Part shown: piece by piece, positions 1 through 12,128 of the stretch
How positions within the stretch are numbered: position 1 is the stretch's first letter
How the letters are laid out: every line of letters begins with the position of its first letter
Assembly (NCBI GenBank): GCA_035578175.1
Contig: JAQMRL010000001.1
Coordinates: forward strand, 431,719,545 to 431,783,544
Length of the DNA: 64,000 bases
Source: Catonia carolina
Taxonomy: Eukaryota > Arthropoda > Insecta > Hemiptera > Achilidae
Direction: 5' to 3'
Notes under the pieces: model-generated
What the model saw: only the letters and a program-made list of their open reading frames with translations
Databases searched by the model: none
Told to the model about the DNA's origin: nothing
Translations under genes and position numbers: made by a program

Positions 1-617
1 TTTTCTCCACCTCGGGAATTGGAAACTATTGTAAATCCATAAAAGCTTTAGGGAAAAATGTATACAAAATAAATTGTAAAAAATAAATGGATAGAAAACT
101 TTTCACTTTCGCAAAACTTTCCCACTCTGTACTATGGATAGAGCGCGACGCGAGAAAGGAACAGTATAAAAACAATGGAAGTTAATAATTATGCAGGTAT
201 AAATAAGAAACTTTTTCACATTACAGCGTCTTGAATTTCACCTCCCAACATCGGCAGTGCGCATGTAGTAGTAGCCCGATAAAGACATGTTGAGTAACTG
301 GCCGAAGTGTGGTCAGGATCAATTGTCTCATGGCACTGGGGTGTATCGACCAATTATTATTGATTATTTTAATTTGTTTGTCCTCCTAAAATCTACAGTG
401 CGCTTGTGCTGCACATCACAAGCAGAGTAACTAAAATAGGAGTAGTTTGGCGGGGAAACATCAATCCAGCATGGCTGACCGATCTATTGACCAATCAATC
501 ATTGATTACTAAATACAGTAGGTATATCAATAAAGAAAATTTGCTTCATACAGATCCTTAATATATAGTGCTGACTCTGCCACCATCGTCCGTTAAGATG
601 ATTGTTTTCAGCTTAAC
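1..617. other. No recognisable feature
   Basis: AT-rich sequence with no reading frame above about 60 codons and no repeat shared with the rest of the window. Confidence 0.5.
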
Positions 618-1315
618 GAATTTTGACATTCTCTTATCCTTTATGAATATAGGAGAGAAAGTATTGTTTTCATATCGATTTTTCACCGGATATACACGTT
701 TCCAACCCCTCTTGAACCCAAAAAAAACATGTTTTTAGCGATTGGTCTGTGTGCATGTGTGAACAAAATATCTCAAGAACGGAATGTCGTACGATGTTGA
801 AACTTGGAACTTAAGTTAGGTATCATAAGAAGACCCGACTCGAACATTTTTATCAAAATTGATCAACCGGAAGTATAAGTTTATTCATGCAATTTTTCTC
901 TTTTTTATGAGCTTTTAAAATACGGCTCCTACAATTTTTTAAATCGGCTCATTAACTACATTTTCTATGCTCTACAAGATAGGGTATGCAACATGTCTGC
1001 TGCAATTCTTGGAGGACCTGTGCTCTCGTAGCAAAAAAAACAGATTTTTGAAATATTGCCCCCTTAATATGCATTCTAGGGCAAAAATGTACCCAGCTAA
1101 ATTTGTAGAACACTTAAATACTTACAACTTTTAATTTAAGCATTTATCTCTACAAAGCCTGGTTTATTTGCAATTACAGATTTTCCGTATTTTTTAATTC
1201 CAACAGAGGTCGATTTTCACTCATGATTAAAATTAGGCCTAATTTTTCATTTTACATTGTATATTCATGGTTAAACATACCTTATATTGTTCATTATTTC
1301 CGTTTGTAGCAACAC
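618..1315 (-). repeat. Dispersed repeat of about 870 bp, unclassified, copy 1
   Basis: Read on the minus strand this matches the copies at 30380-31262 and 53610-54476 along most of its length. Shared landmarks are a block about a 'gaccgattttgatga' core, a 'ctcaagaacgg' block, a GC-poor centre naming 'gctctacaagatagggt', and 'aatcatgagtg' towards the other end. This copy is the most diverged. No terminal inverted repeat, poly-A tail or coding frame is shared between copies, so the class is unknown. Confidence 0.6.
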
Positions 1316-2400
1316 TACGGTTGTACAATTTAAAAATAAAATAAATAGACACAAATTTGATTTAAGACTTTTAATTAAATAAAAAATAAAATAAATAGGC
1401 CTAATTATTAATATAACAAAATAATGACTCTAAATCAAAATAATCTCAGGGTTTTTTAACTTATAATTGTTTATTCTTTATTTTAATAATTTACAAAGGA
1501 CAACAATTGAAAAATTTTAAATAAACAAAAGAATATAGGTACTTATTTAAATATAAAGGTAACACTGGTTTTACATTTAGAAATTTTGATTATTAATTAA
1601 TTTTGACTTCTTGATAAATTGATAAATATATTTTAAATGTATATCAGTTAATGAAAATAAATATTTAGTTGACTTTTACCGGTTCACGTTACAATTTTTT
1701 TGAAAAAATGAAATGAAGCGTTAGTGTTGATGGCGTCAGTCTACAAAACTGGAATCTCGATATTTCAAACTTGAAGTAATCCTATCTATTTTCCGAACTT
1801 CCATTCACAATTTTACTATTAAATATAGCTCACAACTCTGTCCACTCTTTGATGCATTATTTAACACAGATTAGTATTTTTAAATATTACAATTTTAATT
1901 TTTACTGGAGCGTTCACATACAATGCGTTCGGTACGGATGCTGATGTCGTACCGCTCGACGATTTCATGATTCAAGCGACTATATCATCTTTGAATTTTG
2001 ATTGAATATTTTAAAACTGTTCAAAAAATTTGGATCACTGTTTAAAAATATACACTGTATATTACTTTAGTTATAAATGTTTTTAGCTAAATATTTTATC
2101 TTAATTTCGATTTTTAATTTACTTTTTACTAAATATGATTTAGTTGTGCAGTTTGATAACGTAGTACTCACTTCTAATCTCGTTGTTCGTATGTTATAAA
2201 TTTTAAAAATGATTGAAAATTAACTGATATTCTATTAATTAAAAACTGTTATTATTATTTGCCAGTATCTACACTTTATAAAGCTATTAATATTATTTAA
2301 AAGTTTTAACAAATTTATATACCAGGTATTACTGGATTTGATCTTTTCTACTTAAAAATTAAGTAGTGGTCAACCTGTCTGTTTGACCTTGTCCACTAAA
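1316..2400. other. No recognisable feature
   Basis: About 1.1 kb of very AT-rich sequence with many short A/T runs. I see no gene, inverted repeat or copy of a repeat found elsewhere in the window. Confidence 0.5.
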
Positions 2401-2472
2401 CAAAATGTAGGTCAAGTTCATCCTACACGTTGGCAAGAGAAAGTATTGTGAGTGTTTCACACCAGACTGTTT
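2401..2472 (-). repeat. Short terminal piece of the 870-bp repeat family
   Basis: On the minus strand this begins 'tctggtgtgaaacactcac' and continues 'ctttctcttgccaa', the same as the outer end of the copies at 30380 and 53610. The rest of the repeat is missing, so it is a fragment only. Confidence 0.45.
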
Positions 2473-2504
2473 ATATTCATTAATTAACTTAGGACTACCA
2501 TCAT

Positions 2505-2870
2505 GCATGAGTTATTCTTTTACTTTTCTTGTTCGGGTTCTTATTTCGGAGCTTAAGTTTTCGTTTTTCCTTTCTTCTATATTAATTCCGAAAAATTTTT
2601 TCGTTTGTTTCATCACACTACACGTCAGTATGTTGTTTTTCTCTCATTTTTCCTCTGGAAAACCCCTATGTTTTTCAATTGTTTTCTCTATTACATTTTT
2701 TCCTTCCTTTAGTATTCTAACATAAGGTATTATTGCTATTTTTTGGACCACTTTGTTTTTTTTGTATTCTATCACCTTTTCAAATATTTATTTTGTCAGT
2801 CTTTCTTTGTTTATCCTTACCAGATGTCCGCAGGATTTAATTCTTTTCTTTCTTGTTTCATCCAATGTTC
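2505..2870 (-). pseudogene. LINE reverse transcriptase 3' remnant
   Basis: The minus-strand translation contains a line reading approximately KRIKSCGHLVRINKERLTK, the 'xxR(I/L)K(S/W)YGHxxRMxxxRLTK' segment found near the C-terminus of many insect non-LTR retrotransposon polyproteins. A stop codon follows directly at the position where related copies continue, and later parts run in shifted frames. The same segment is seen in the remnant at 31290-31925, whose protein reads RKKRLKSYGHLYRMDDKRLTK. It is a decayed 5'-truncated copy. The plus-strand frame over the same bases (72 codons, rich in Phe and Ser) is a shadow of it. Confidence 0.5.
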
Positions 2871-3008
2871 TGGATTTGTTAATCCAAAACATTCTTCAAC
2901 TGTGATGTTTCTTTAAGTAGGTCTTTGTTTGGGTGATTCCCTTGCCCAATATTTATCAACTTTACTTAAAATTAAAATCGTTGAAATTTTATTAAATTAT
3001 TTTTTTAG

Positions 3009-3168
3009 GCCGCCTCCGTAGCGTAGTGGTTGCACGCTAGCCTACCACGCATAAGTCCCGGGGTTGATTCCTGGTCGAGGTCTGGAAATTTTAACAAGTT
3101 AAAACCCACCGTAGCCGCTAATGACCAAGCTGTTGATACAATTTTAAATAAACTAAAGAAAAAAACAT
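3009..3168 (+). repeat. tRNA-derived SINE, Gly/Val-like head
   Basis: The head reads ggccgcctccgtagcgtagt and carries a pol III A box (tagcgtagtgg) and a degenerate B box (ggttgattcc). The body has 'cgctaatgaccaagctgttgat' type sequence and ends in an A-rich tail. It is an older relative of the well-preserved copy at 38519-38701, with an internal deletion after the B box. Not a functional tRNA gene: the acceptor stem does not close. Confidence 0.75.
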
Positions 3169-4461
3169 TAAAGCTAAGATTTTAAAATATATCTTCACCG
3201 ATTCGTTATATTTTTTATGTTGTATTTTTATTGTAACCTCTGTTTTGTTTAATATTATTTGCAAAAATTCCTAAAATTTATGTTTATTCTTGTACGTTTT
3301 TTGCTGCAATTGAACTCTGTTAAAAAATTGACGTACTTTAATCAACATGCCTCAAAAAATTTTAGTAGATCCTACTAATATGCTTTTCATAGTAAACAAA
3401 AAAATTTCAAAATACTAATTTTAGGATATTTATATTTTAATTAATACAACAATCATGGTATTCATTTAAACTGAAAATGCATGCAGTTTTATCATGTCTG
3501 AATACCAAATACAGAAAATCCGATATCCTCGTTTATTAGATTACGAAAGCTTCGCAACCAAATACATTTTCTAATTAAATTTTTATTGCTGTGACTGCAC
3601 ATGTGGCTAAAAATTAATTATCAGTTTTTCAGTTACCCAAATTGATGAGGGTAACCGCTCGATATTTCATTATTACTAAAATATTTTATGAATGCCAACT
3701 ATAGTGTAGTAGCAGAGATATGAAGCAAATCAGATATAGTTTTTCGTTTATTGTAGGTCACCGAGTCTGCAGTCAATGTTACTTGTTTATTTCAACGTTT
3801 TATTACATAATAAAATGAGTATAAACTGAAGTAGATATATGATTTCAATAATTTTTCTTTGATATTTATACAATAGGTACATGAATTTTATATTATTGAA
3901 ACATTTATTTCTCTTAAACTTTACTAGTCGATCACTTTCATAAAATTTTGTTTGATTACGACATAAATCTACCTTAACATAAAAACTAAAACGTAAATTT
4001 TGTTTAAAAAATTTATTGTTACGTTGTCATTCAGCAAATATTTTTATACAACTTATGAAAATCGTAATGTAAAAATTGTACAATGCTCTTACAGTAAAAT
4101 TATAAACCAATTTTTCCACGCAACTAAAAATTTTCTTTAACACGTTAAATGTAATACATATTTTTATAGTGTAAAATTGCTTTGAATGAAATTTGTTTCT
4201 TATAAAGAGTAATTTATAAATACATTGGACGTAGCAAAACATTCAATTAACAGCACCTCAGTTAAAACACAAAACATTTTTGCCTTGTTTACGAGTTTCG
4301 GTACCCTTTTCAGAGACATCAGCAAAAATGTGTATTGCATTGCATTAAATGAATAAAATATATAAAATTCTTACGCCTGCGTAGGACTAATATAATAGAG
4401 AAAGTAGGGCCTACGAGAATTGCATTACGATTGTGAATATTTGTTAGTTAAATTGTTTACT
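3169..4461. other. No recognisable feature
   Basis: AT-rich, with no frame above about 70 codons. A minus-strand frame at 4027-4242 is rich in Phe, Ile and Tyr, as expected by chance in such DNA. Confidence 0.5.
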
Positions 4462-5100
4462 TGTCCACCTGTGATGCTGAATAACATTCATATCCCCCAA
4501 GCCAGAGTGGTGCGATATCTTGGCTTATGGCTTGACAGGTGACTAACTTGGAAGCATCATCTGCGTACGAAACGTTTAGAACTTTACCGTCGCCAAAAGC
4601 TACTCTTCTGCTTAATTAACCCTCGAACAAGATTGAACCTCCGCTCCAAGTTTTTAATATACAAATCCCTATTAAGACCAATCTGGACTTATGGTGTCCA
4701 GCTCTTTGGAATAGCGCCAGAGAGTAATTTAAAGTCGATCCAAGCCTTTCAATCAAAATTCTTAAGACGTGCTTCTTGCACTCCTTTTTATGTAAGCAAT
4801 AAAACCCTCCACGACTATTTCAAAATTTCGACAGTAAAGGAGCTAACCGTGTCCATGTATAGTAAATTTCACGAACAACTGGATCTCCATTCAAACCAAC
4901 TAGCCCGTGATCTAGCTACAAGAAACTTCCCACCTGTGCGACATCTAAAGCGAAAATGGAGTAGAGACCTCTTGGTCTAAATAATACCCGTAGTTGTAAA
5001 CAGAGAATGTACCGTTAGGTACTTATCTCTTCTCCTTAAAGCAAAACTCCCCACCACCATTTAAATACCATATACGGAAATTGTACAACTCAATGTAAAA
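4462..5100 (+). pseudogene. Jockey-clade LINE ORF2 C-terminus and 3' UTR
   Basis: A 5'-truncated non-LTR retrotransposon. In one frame from about 4471 the translation gives LNNIHIPQ, then VVRYLGLWLDR, a stop, LTWKHHL, and from 4633 a long open stretch with LLRPIWTYGVQLFG, ending LKRKWSRDLLV at 4978. These are hallmarks of the region after the reverse transcriptase catalytic core in Jockey-clade elements (YLGxxLDRxLTW, RPIWTYGxQLWG, RRLKRKxPRDLL). The single TGA at 4540-4542 replaces an expected Arg codon. The coding part is followed by a 3' UTR that is also present, inverted, at 29205-29418, so the family has at least two copies here. The reverse transcriptase core itself is absent. Confidence 0.85.
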
Positions 5101-6197
5101 AAATTATTGATTTCCTTGTTATTTTTATGGTTATAATTATTTGCAAAATTGTTAATTTTGAGTGTTACCTTTATTGTTAATGATCTAAGACAACTTTCTT
5201 GAAGTCAATGATACCTAGTTGTTAAAGTGACTTAAGTTTAAAAAATCTGCAATTTAAAGGACAGTTTTACAAGTTAATTTTAACATCAGATCAAAGACTT
5301 TCTTTAACGTTTAGTTAGTGTGAAGGCTCTGATAATTGACCTGGGTAATGCTTGGGCTCTTACGAATGGAAGAGATGATGCGTAATAATGGTTAATTGTC
5401 CTTTTACATAATAAAAGAATTCAACAAGAGAATTTTTCCTAGTCTATCTCATGTCAACTTCAGTACATTACCTACACATAGTACACCCGTTGTGTCAAGC
5501 AACCCAGTAAAAGCTTGGGTAATGTAACATAAAATGAAAAAGTAATGATTAAAATAAAAATATGAAAATTATTTGTCCAAAGACGTAGTAAAGTTTGGAA
5601 CGGATAATTGAGAATGTATGAAAATGTTCATGCAATCTAAAATCAAGAAAATAACTAAATATTAATTTGATAATAGAATATTTTAATGATACTTATTTAA
5701 ACAATTTTTTTTCATATAACTTTTTTCAATGCTTAAACTGTTATATAACAATAAATGCAACTTATCCATTAGATTGAACTCGTGAAAAAATTACAACCCA
5801 CTGGTGTAATTAACAAATTATAACATTAAAATATATTATACTGTTCTTAATTATTATTTACAATTAAAATTAGATAAAAAGTGTTTTTTTAAATAAATCA
5901 AAATAAAATTTAAAAAAATAAACAAAACCTCCTTTGAAACGAAAAAAACAAAATGAGAAGTAATAATTATAAATAAGAACATAAACAAATATTAAACGAC
6001 AAAATTTGTAAATACATGTAAAAATATAAAAATAAATGAGATCTAAAGTAGCATAATTATACATAATTTTATATACAAAAACCAATAATAACAGATTGGT
6101 GTCCTTTGTTCATAGCTCAAAATATATAATTTTCTCGCTTCGTTACTAAACTATTAATTCCCGAAGCAAACAGATACTAAAGTCTCTTTCTCTCTCA

Positions 6198-6200
<3 letters not shown>
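5101..6200. other. No recognisable feature
   Basis: AT-rich single-copy sequence following the Jockey 3' end. The minus-strand frame at 5870-6085 is compositionally driven (Tyr, Phe, Ile) and has no recognisable motif. Confidence 0.5.

Positions 6201-6254
<54 letters not shown>
6201..6254. repeat. (TC)27 microsatellite
   Basis: An uninterrupted TC dinucleotide run of 54 bases, preceded by a short imperfect CT-rich stretch from 6182. Likely polymorphic in length. Confidence 0.97.
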
Positions 6255-6256
<2 letters not shown>

Positions 6257-7518
6257 CCAGTGCTGATAAATTTCTCTTCGGGCGATGTACAAATACACGA
6301 AAAATGAAATAATGCTCCCTTTCAATTAAATTTACCCTGTATTTAAAAACTTAGTACACCCATTCCCCCGTTATTTATGACGTCAGGCCAATGAGAACCC
6401 TTCTCACATTTTCCGAAGGTCCCATTTTCCGTTAAAATGTCTAAGAGACTCGTGGAAGTAATTATTACATTACAAGTTAATATTCAGTGAACTGATTGTC
6501 TACTTTTACCGACACATTAATTCTTTATGTAATAAACTATTTAGATATTCAAAATGTTTTCACCCCATTCAAACATTTGCTATTTTTCGCCGACACATAT
6601 GAGCTATCGGTTATACTAAATTGATTATTTTATTTTATTAAAGTTATTTAGCCTACATCTTTTAACGGTAGTACTTAAAATGAACTATTTTCTTTGTTTT
6701 TTTAAATACATTAACTTACAAGCTACATAATTAGGGTCTGTAATTATGAGCGATACAGTAAACAATCAACCCCGGTGGGAGACTGGAACAATTAAATTTG
6801 TGCTAGGGAACTGAGAATTTCTTCCTTAAGTACTGGTAACGCGCTATAAGTTGACGATTGCTCCCATCATGCAGAGGACAGTATACTATCTATCCTACTT
6901 ACATCGGCCAACCTGAAAGTATAAGATATGTATCAAGCGTGTAACTCAAAATGTAACCACGACAAACACTTAAGTAATAAAATTCAGTTCATGACCCATC
7001 ACACTAAATAAGTATGGAGTAACGTAATTATTTAAAGAAAGTAAATTGTTTTCAATTCAATTACAATTTAACATAACTTTACTGAAAATAATGAAATATG
7101 AAAACCCTAAAAATACAATAACATTTTGAAATTACCGTAAAATTAGTATTGCTCACGATAATAAGCTCGCATCGACGGAACTCACGGACTAACTAGTTTA
7201 TCACTACAAATGTCAGAGTGATGTAATTCAGTTTACTGGTGATGACCAAAAAGGATACTAAATATAGGTTAGGTCTAGTATTATGGCTTTTTAGAATGAA
7301 TGTTTATTATTTAGGATAACTATTAAGAATCAATAAATAATACGGGATGTTTTTATAAAATGACATAGTTGTAAACATTATAAATCAATTAAGAGTAAAA
7401 CTACAACTTGATGTCATGGTTCGAGCTGTCGCTATAATGTATTTAGAAAAGCACATAATGGTAGCACTTCCACCCCCGCATAGTCCGGTCTTACTTTTGC
7501 CGTTGACGATCGTCAACT
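6255..7518. other. No recognisable feature
   Basis: About 1.26 kb between the TC run and the mariner element. It is slightly less AT-rich near 6360-6460, but no frame, splice-bounded exon or repeat could be supported. Confidence 0.5.
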
Positions 7519-7520
7519 TA

Positions 7521-8844
7521 CGAGGGGGTACCCAAAAGAAACCGGAATTATTTTTTAAAACTATTTATTTTTAATTTTTTTACAAAAGAACCTTATCCCC
7601 TTCAAAATACTCTCCATTACAACTAATACATTTGTCCCACCGGTGCTTCCACTGTTCAAAACATTTTTTGTACTCCTCTTCAGTGATGGCTGCCAGCTCA
7701 TCCGTCGTTTTTTTCTTGACATCATCAACGTTGTTAAATCGGAGACCTTTCATGCCCCTTTTCATGCGTGGGAACAAGAAAAAATCACACGGAGCCAGAT
7801 CGGGTGAGTACGGTGCGTGTGGTAGCAAAACCATGCCGTTTTTCGCCAAAAACTGGGTAACCGAGATTGCCGTGTGTGCAGGCGCGTTGTCGTGGTTGAA
7901 AAACCAGTCCCCTGTCTGCCACAAATTAGGTCTTTTACGACGAATGCTGTTTCGTAGTCTTCTTAACACTTCAAGATAAAAAGCTTGATTTACCGTCTGG
8001 GCTGGTGGAACGAACTCTGAATGGACAATTCCCCTCACATCAAAAAAACAAATCAGCATTGTTTTGATGTTCGATCTGACTTGACGACTTCTTTTTGGTC
8101 GGGGTGATAATGAAGTCTTCCATTGACTGGATTGTTGTTTGGTTTCTGGGTCGTACCCATAGCACCAAGACTCATCACCCGTAATGATCTTTGACATGAA
8201 ATCTGGATCAGTTTCAAGCTGTTGTTTCAAATCACTACACGTTTCAATTCGACGTTCCTTTTGAGTGTCTGTCAGAACCCGAGGTACAAACTTGGCAGCG
8301 ACTCTTTTCATTGTCAAGTCTTCTGTTAAAATGCGTTGGACTGAGCTCCAAGATAACCCACTAACCTGTGATATTTGGTCAATGGTTCTGTCGTCGGACT
8401 GTTCGTACAATTTCTTTCACTTTCACAACATTTTCGTCTGTTCGGGAAGTCGACGGTCGTCCAGAACGAGGTTTGTTCTCAATCGACATGTCGCCATTTT
8501 TAAAGCGCAAAAACCACTCTTACACTTGGGTTTTTCCAATAGCGTCGTCTTTGTAAGCTGTGTTCAACATTACAACTGTTTCCGCGGCGTTTTTACCGAG
8601 CAAGAAGCAAAATTTCACAGCCGCACGTTGTTCATTAAAACTTGCCATCATGAAAAACGACACGAGCACAAAACAGCACTAGCGAGAACAATCACTGCAC
8701 GAGAATAGAACAAGCTAGATCAACGAACAAAATGGCATTGAACTGGCAATGAGTAGCGCTACAAGCAGCCTAGTGGCGGGAATTTGTACTGCACAAGCTC
8801 CGCCCACAGCAGAGCTATTCCGGATACTTTTGGGTACCCCCTCG
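7521..8844 (-). mobile_element. mariner element, 1324 bp, TA target duplication
   Basis: Both ends are present. The left end begins cgagggggtacccaaaag and the right end, read inverted, begins with the same 18 bases; over 30 positions about 26 agree. A TA dinucleotide lies directly outside each end (7519-7520 and 8845-8846), as expected of Tc1/mariner insertion. The transposase remnant on the minus strand fills nearly all of the interior. Clear ends and only two evident coding lesions suggest a moderately recent insertion. Confidence 0.93.
7580..8648 (-). pseudogene. mariner transposase (D,D34D), one stop and one frameshift
   Basis: Cut-and-paste transposase acting on the TIRs at 7521 and 8844. 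The reading frame begins at an ATG at 8646-8648 with an N-terminal helix-turn-helix region (FCFLLGKNAAETV), runs into a TAA where related proteins have Tyr before EWFLRFK (about 8520), and shifts frame near 8410. From there 276 codons are open to the stop at 7580. The catalytic residues are all visible in that part: GDESWCYGYDP, HDNAPAHT and SPDLAPCDFFLFP, with 34 residues between the second and third Asp. Total length of about 356 codons is normal for the family. It cannot make a full protein as it stands. The plus-strand frames over this interval are shadows. Confidence 0.93.
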
Positions 8845-8846
8845 TA

Positions 8847-10378
8847 TATTGCGTTACCAGTACATCTTCAAAACTTAAAAATCTAATAGCAGTAAAGGCA
8901 TCTTAGAACATAACCAAATTAGAAGAAATATGGTGACGTGAGGATAATTGGGAGTAAACCCATTAAAATTAGATAGCCGTAAGTAAACGGTCTTTGGCTT
9001 AAACACCCCTAGAATTAAGCTAATCTCTACCGTAATGGATTACAATGGGATTACAATAATGGATTCAGAGTAAAACAGTACCTATATGAAGCCGGACGGA
9101 ATGAAAGGAAACATAAACGGGAAGAGCTTTTTCAAGTACAGAGTGGACTGAAGGAAGTAATTCATTCACCCACCAAAATCGTGGAGGTACATAGAGTAAA
9201 GAAGTAAAAGAAAAGAGAACTCTTGTATATAAGTTACATTGCTGATATAAAATGGTCTACCAATCAAATATTTTTAACAACTAAAGATTGCGTCAAATTT
9301 TAAAATGTGTAATAAATTTTTAGTGTCTTTTCTTTCTATGTAAGTTGGTTTTTGTTGAAAAATTTAGTTTTTTTATAAGCTATGTGGCAATTAATACTGT
9401 TTTTTGTAAATATTTATATTTTGTAAAAAATTACTTTACATAGGCCTATAGTAAAGTAAATTCGCTTTTTATTTTGATTAAATGTACAGTTCCCTGCATA
9501 GATTGTACAATAAATGATGGTAATAAAATTATTTTTAACTTACGAATTTAAGAAATCTTTATTACAGTGTCACTCCAGCTAAACTATTTATGATAAAGCG
9601 TTTGCATGACCATGCTTCATTCAAACGCCACACGTGTTTGAAACAGAAGACAGTGGAACAAATTTATTGTTAAGAAACGATTGTGGAAAGGTATTTTTAT
9701 ATTTTTTACTGTCTTTTAAACAATTTTATGTAATTTTATTACAAAATATGGTTTTTTATTGTAAAAAACGGTATTTCTGCTTGTTTGAGTATTTGTTTTG
9801 CTTATTGCCCAATAATACCTGGATTTTCGATTAAAAGGGGAGACTGTACTTTGTATCCCACTAATGTTAAATTTGCTATTTTCAGGTGCATTTTTCATAA
9901 GATTGGTAAAAGATAGGGAAATGAAACTTTACACACTATAGGTATCGGGTTTCTTCTCGAGCTACTGACGTTTTCTTCAATTTAATCTTTGGACCATACC
10001 ATTTTTTTTTAAATTACGAAAACATAACATTTTTACAAATTTTTTTCCACGTGTTTTGCGTATTACTAATTTTTGGAGCTCCTGAGGAAGTCATATAATG
10101 TCGGTATATGTGGATTAACAAGATAATTAACTGGTAAAAATTTCAGTCTGGTACCGGTACAAAATTATGAAAAAAATACTAGTTCTTCGTAACATGACAA
10201 TTTTTCTGTGTAAACCTGATAAAAACTTAATTTTTTCATAATTTTTTTTTGACGTAATATAATGTTTTTCTGGATCTAGGCCTAAACTATTGAAACACAT
10301 AAAAACCAAAAATCTACATTTTAAGTTAAAACCATCGTGCAATCTTTCCAGTAAAGATGAATTCCTTGTGAAGAAATA
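8847..10378. other. No recognisable feature
   Basis: About 1.5 kb of AT-rich sequence. Two overlapping frames near 9634-9898, one per strand, lack any domain signature and are treated as chance. Confidence 0.5.
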
Positions 10379-10386
10379 CGTCAATG

Positions 10387-10785
10387 CTTTGTTGTTGTTT
10401 AAGTCATCAGCCAAAAGGCTGGTTTGAACCTATAGAGATTTTACTAAGTAAAAACGAGGAGTGAGGTGGTTTACTCTTTGCCTTCCTCACTGAGTGGAAA
10501 AGTACGGTTATCAGCGTGCCGGGTCCTCTCAAAAGCACATATTTTCCACTCTGCAAATGACACCTTCACTTCATTCATCACAGGGTCTGGCTGTATAATG
10601 AAATTCATTACTTTCAGAGGAGATATTTGTTTATAGTGTCTTTTGCACCTCTACCTCTTTTGTTCTTAAATGATTCAGTCATTTAATTGGCTGACCATGT
10701 GACAAGAAACAGAACTATTTTTTTAGCCCTCCAACGAACAGATTGAGTGTAAATAATTTGGCACTACCTGTCTGTTATGGGCAGT
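10387..10785 (-). repeat. 396-bp SINE-like retroposon with (AAC)n tail, copy A
   Basis: On the minus strand it starts ctgcccataacagacaggt and ends in a (AAC)n tail after 'ggctgatgactt'. An 8-bp direct repeat, cgtcaatg, flanks it at 10379-10386 and 10786-10793 and fits a target-site duplication. The same unit occurs at 15938, 28091, 35093, 38862 (interrupted) and 56294. Confidence 0.85.
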
Positions 10786-10793
10786 CGTCAATG

Positions 10794-11544
10794 GTTATCA
10801 TTAATTTAAGCTAAATTTATTTTACATTTTTATAACTGGTGTAAAAATACTAATGGTCCAGCGTTAAAACATTGTCGATATAGGATTGTAGAACCACTGA
10901 CCATTGTTAAAAAATCATACATTTAGAAAGTAGGTTATTAAGTGTCAAAAATTCAACAAATCTAGAGTTTTTATTGTAACTACTACGAAACCGAAGTAGT
11001 ATTATGTTCATAGCAAATCACATGTATTGACAAAGGTTTTATTGGAAATCCGTATTCGTTTTACTGGCTACTTCACATGCTAAAACTCCCTTTTGAACTC
11101 CTGACTCATACGTAAAAAGATAACAGTTTACAACAGACCAGTGCAGTATTTTCCCTAACTCAATAAATACCTCGACTACGACCACCTGTGGAGATGTTTT
11201 TTATTCGAAACATACCTAATCCTTTCCAGTATTCTGCTCAGTACGTTAAAAATCAAAAACCTTAGGGCCTACTATTAGGCCTATTTGAATTCCTTATTCA
11301 TTTCTGGTGTTCTAATATGTTTCTTTTTAAATAAATATAGTAATTATTGTACTTATTTATTACTTTTAGTGATTTCATTCAAAAATTCGTTTAAAATTAA
11401 ACACTTTTAAATCAAGGTTTAGTCTTTCAGTGGTGAAAAACTCTAATGAGTTCATGCAGACCAGTACTTAGCAGTTTGTAATTTATGTTAACTAATTTAA
11501 AATTACTAGTCAGACCTATAAGCCTACATATATATATATATATA
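10794..11544. other. No recognisable feature
   Basis: AT-rich sequence ending in a (TA)n run at about 11527-11546 that served as the target of the next element. Confidence 0.5.
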
Positions 11545-11546
11545 TA

Positions 11547-12126
11547 CCGGGTGTCCCACGAAGGGGTTACTATTTTTGAATTAATATGTCGGACATATCG
11601 CACACTCTACAGACTGGAAACTTTATACAACTACAATAAGTAGTTATGTAAAAAAGTACCCTCGAGTTTCATTTGCTCATGATTAATCAAAACAAAATGG
11701 CGGAAAGTAATATTATTTGCATATCCATTTCAAATTGGTGATTTGTTACAATGTTACTTAAGTAACAAAATAAAGGAAATTAAATAAATTAGAAAGTGAT
11801 AAATTATTAATGAACACAATTTGTTTCATTAACTTTTATTTGAACTGATTTCCATCAGCTATGCACTGATAGAAAAAACAGCTGTTTTTTTCTATCTGAA
11901 TCCTATTGTAAATATTAAAGGTTTTACCCACAAGAATTTGTTCAGTTTTGATATTATTTTCTTATTCCACCATTTTGTTTTGATTAATCATAAGCAAGTT
12001 AAACTCGAGGGTACTTTTTTTACTAGGTAGGCCTATCTATTTATTATTACTGTAATTTTTCCAATCTGTAGAGTGTGCGTCCGGCATAATTATTCAAAAA
12101 TAGGAACCTCTTCGTGGGACACCCGG
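11547..12126. mobile_element. MITE, 580 bp, about 155-bp terminal inverted repeats
   Basis: The left end starts ccgggtgtcccacgaag and the right end is its inverse (cgtgggacacccgg). The inverted arms can be followed, with small gaps, for about 155 bases up to 'aatcaaaacaaaatgg' in each arm. TA dinucleotides flank both ends. There is no coding capacity; the central 240 bp is AT-rich. The TA target and CCGGGTGTCCC-type ends suggest mobilisation by a Tc1/mariner-type transposase, which is inference. Confidence 0.88.
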
Positions 12127-12128
12127 TA

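Noticed and set aside
6201..6254. The TC run as a GAGA-factor regulatory site
   Set aside because: A pure microsatellite with no promoter or gene nearby; regulatory use cannot be supported from sequence alone.
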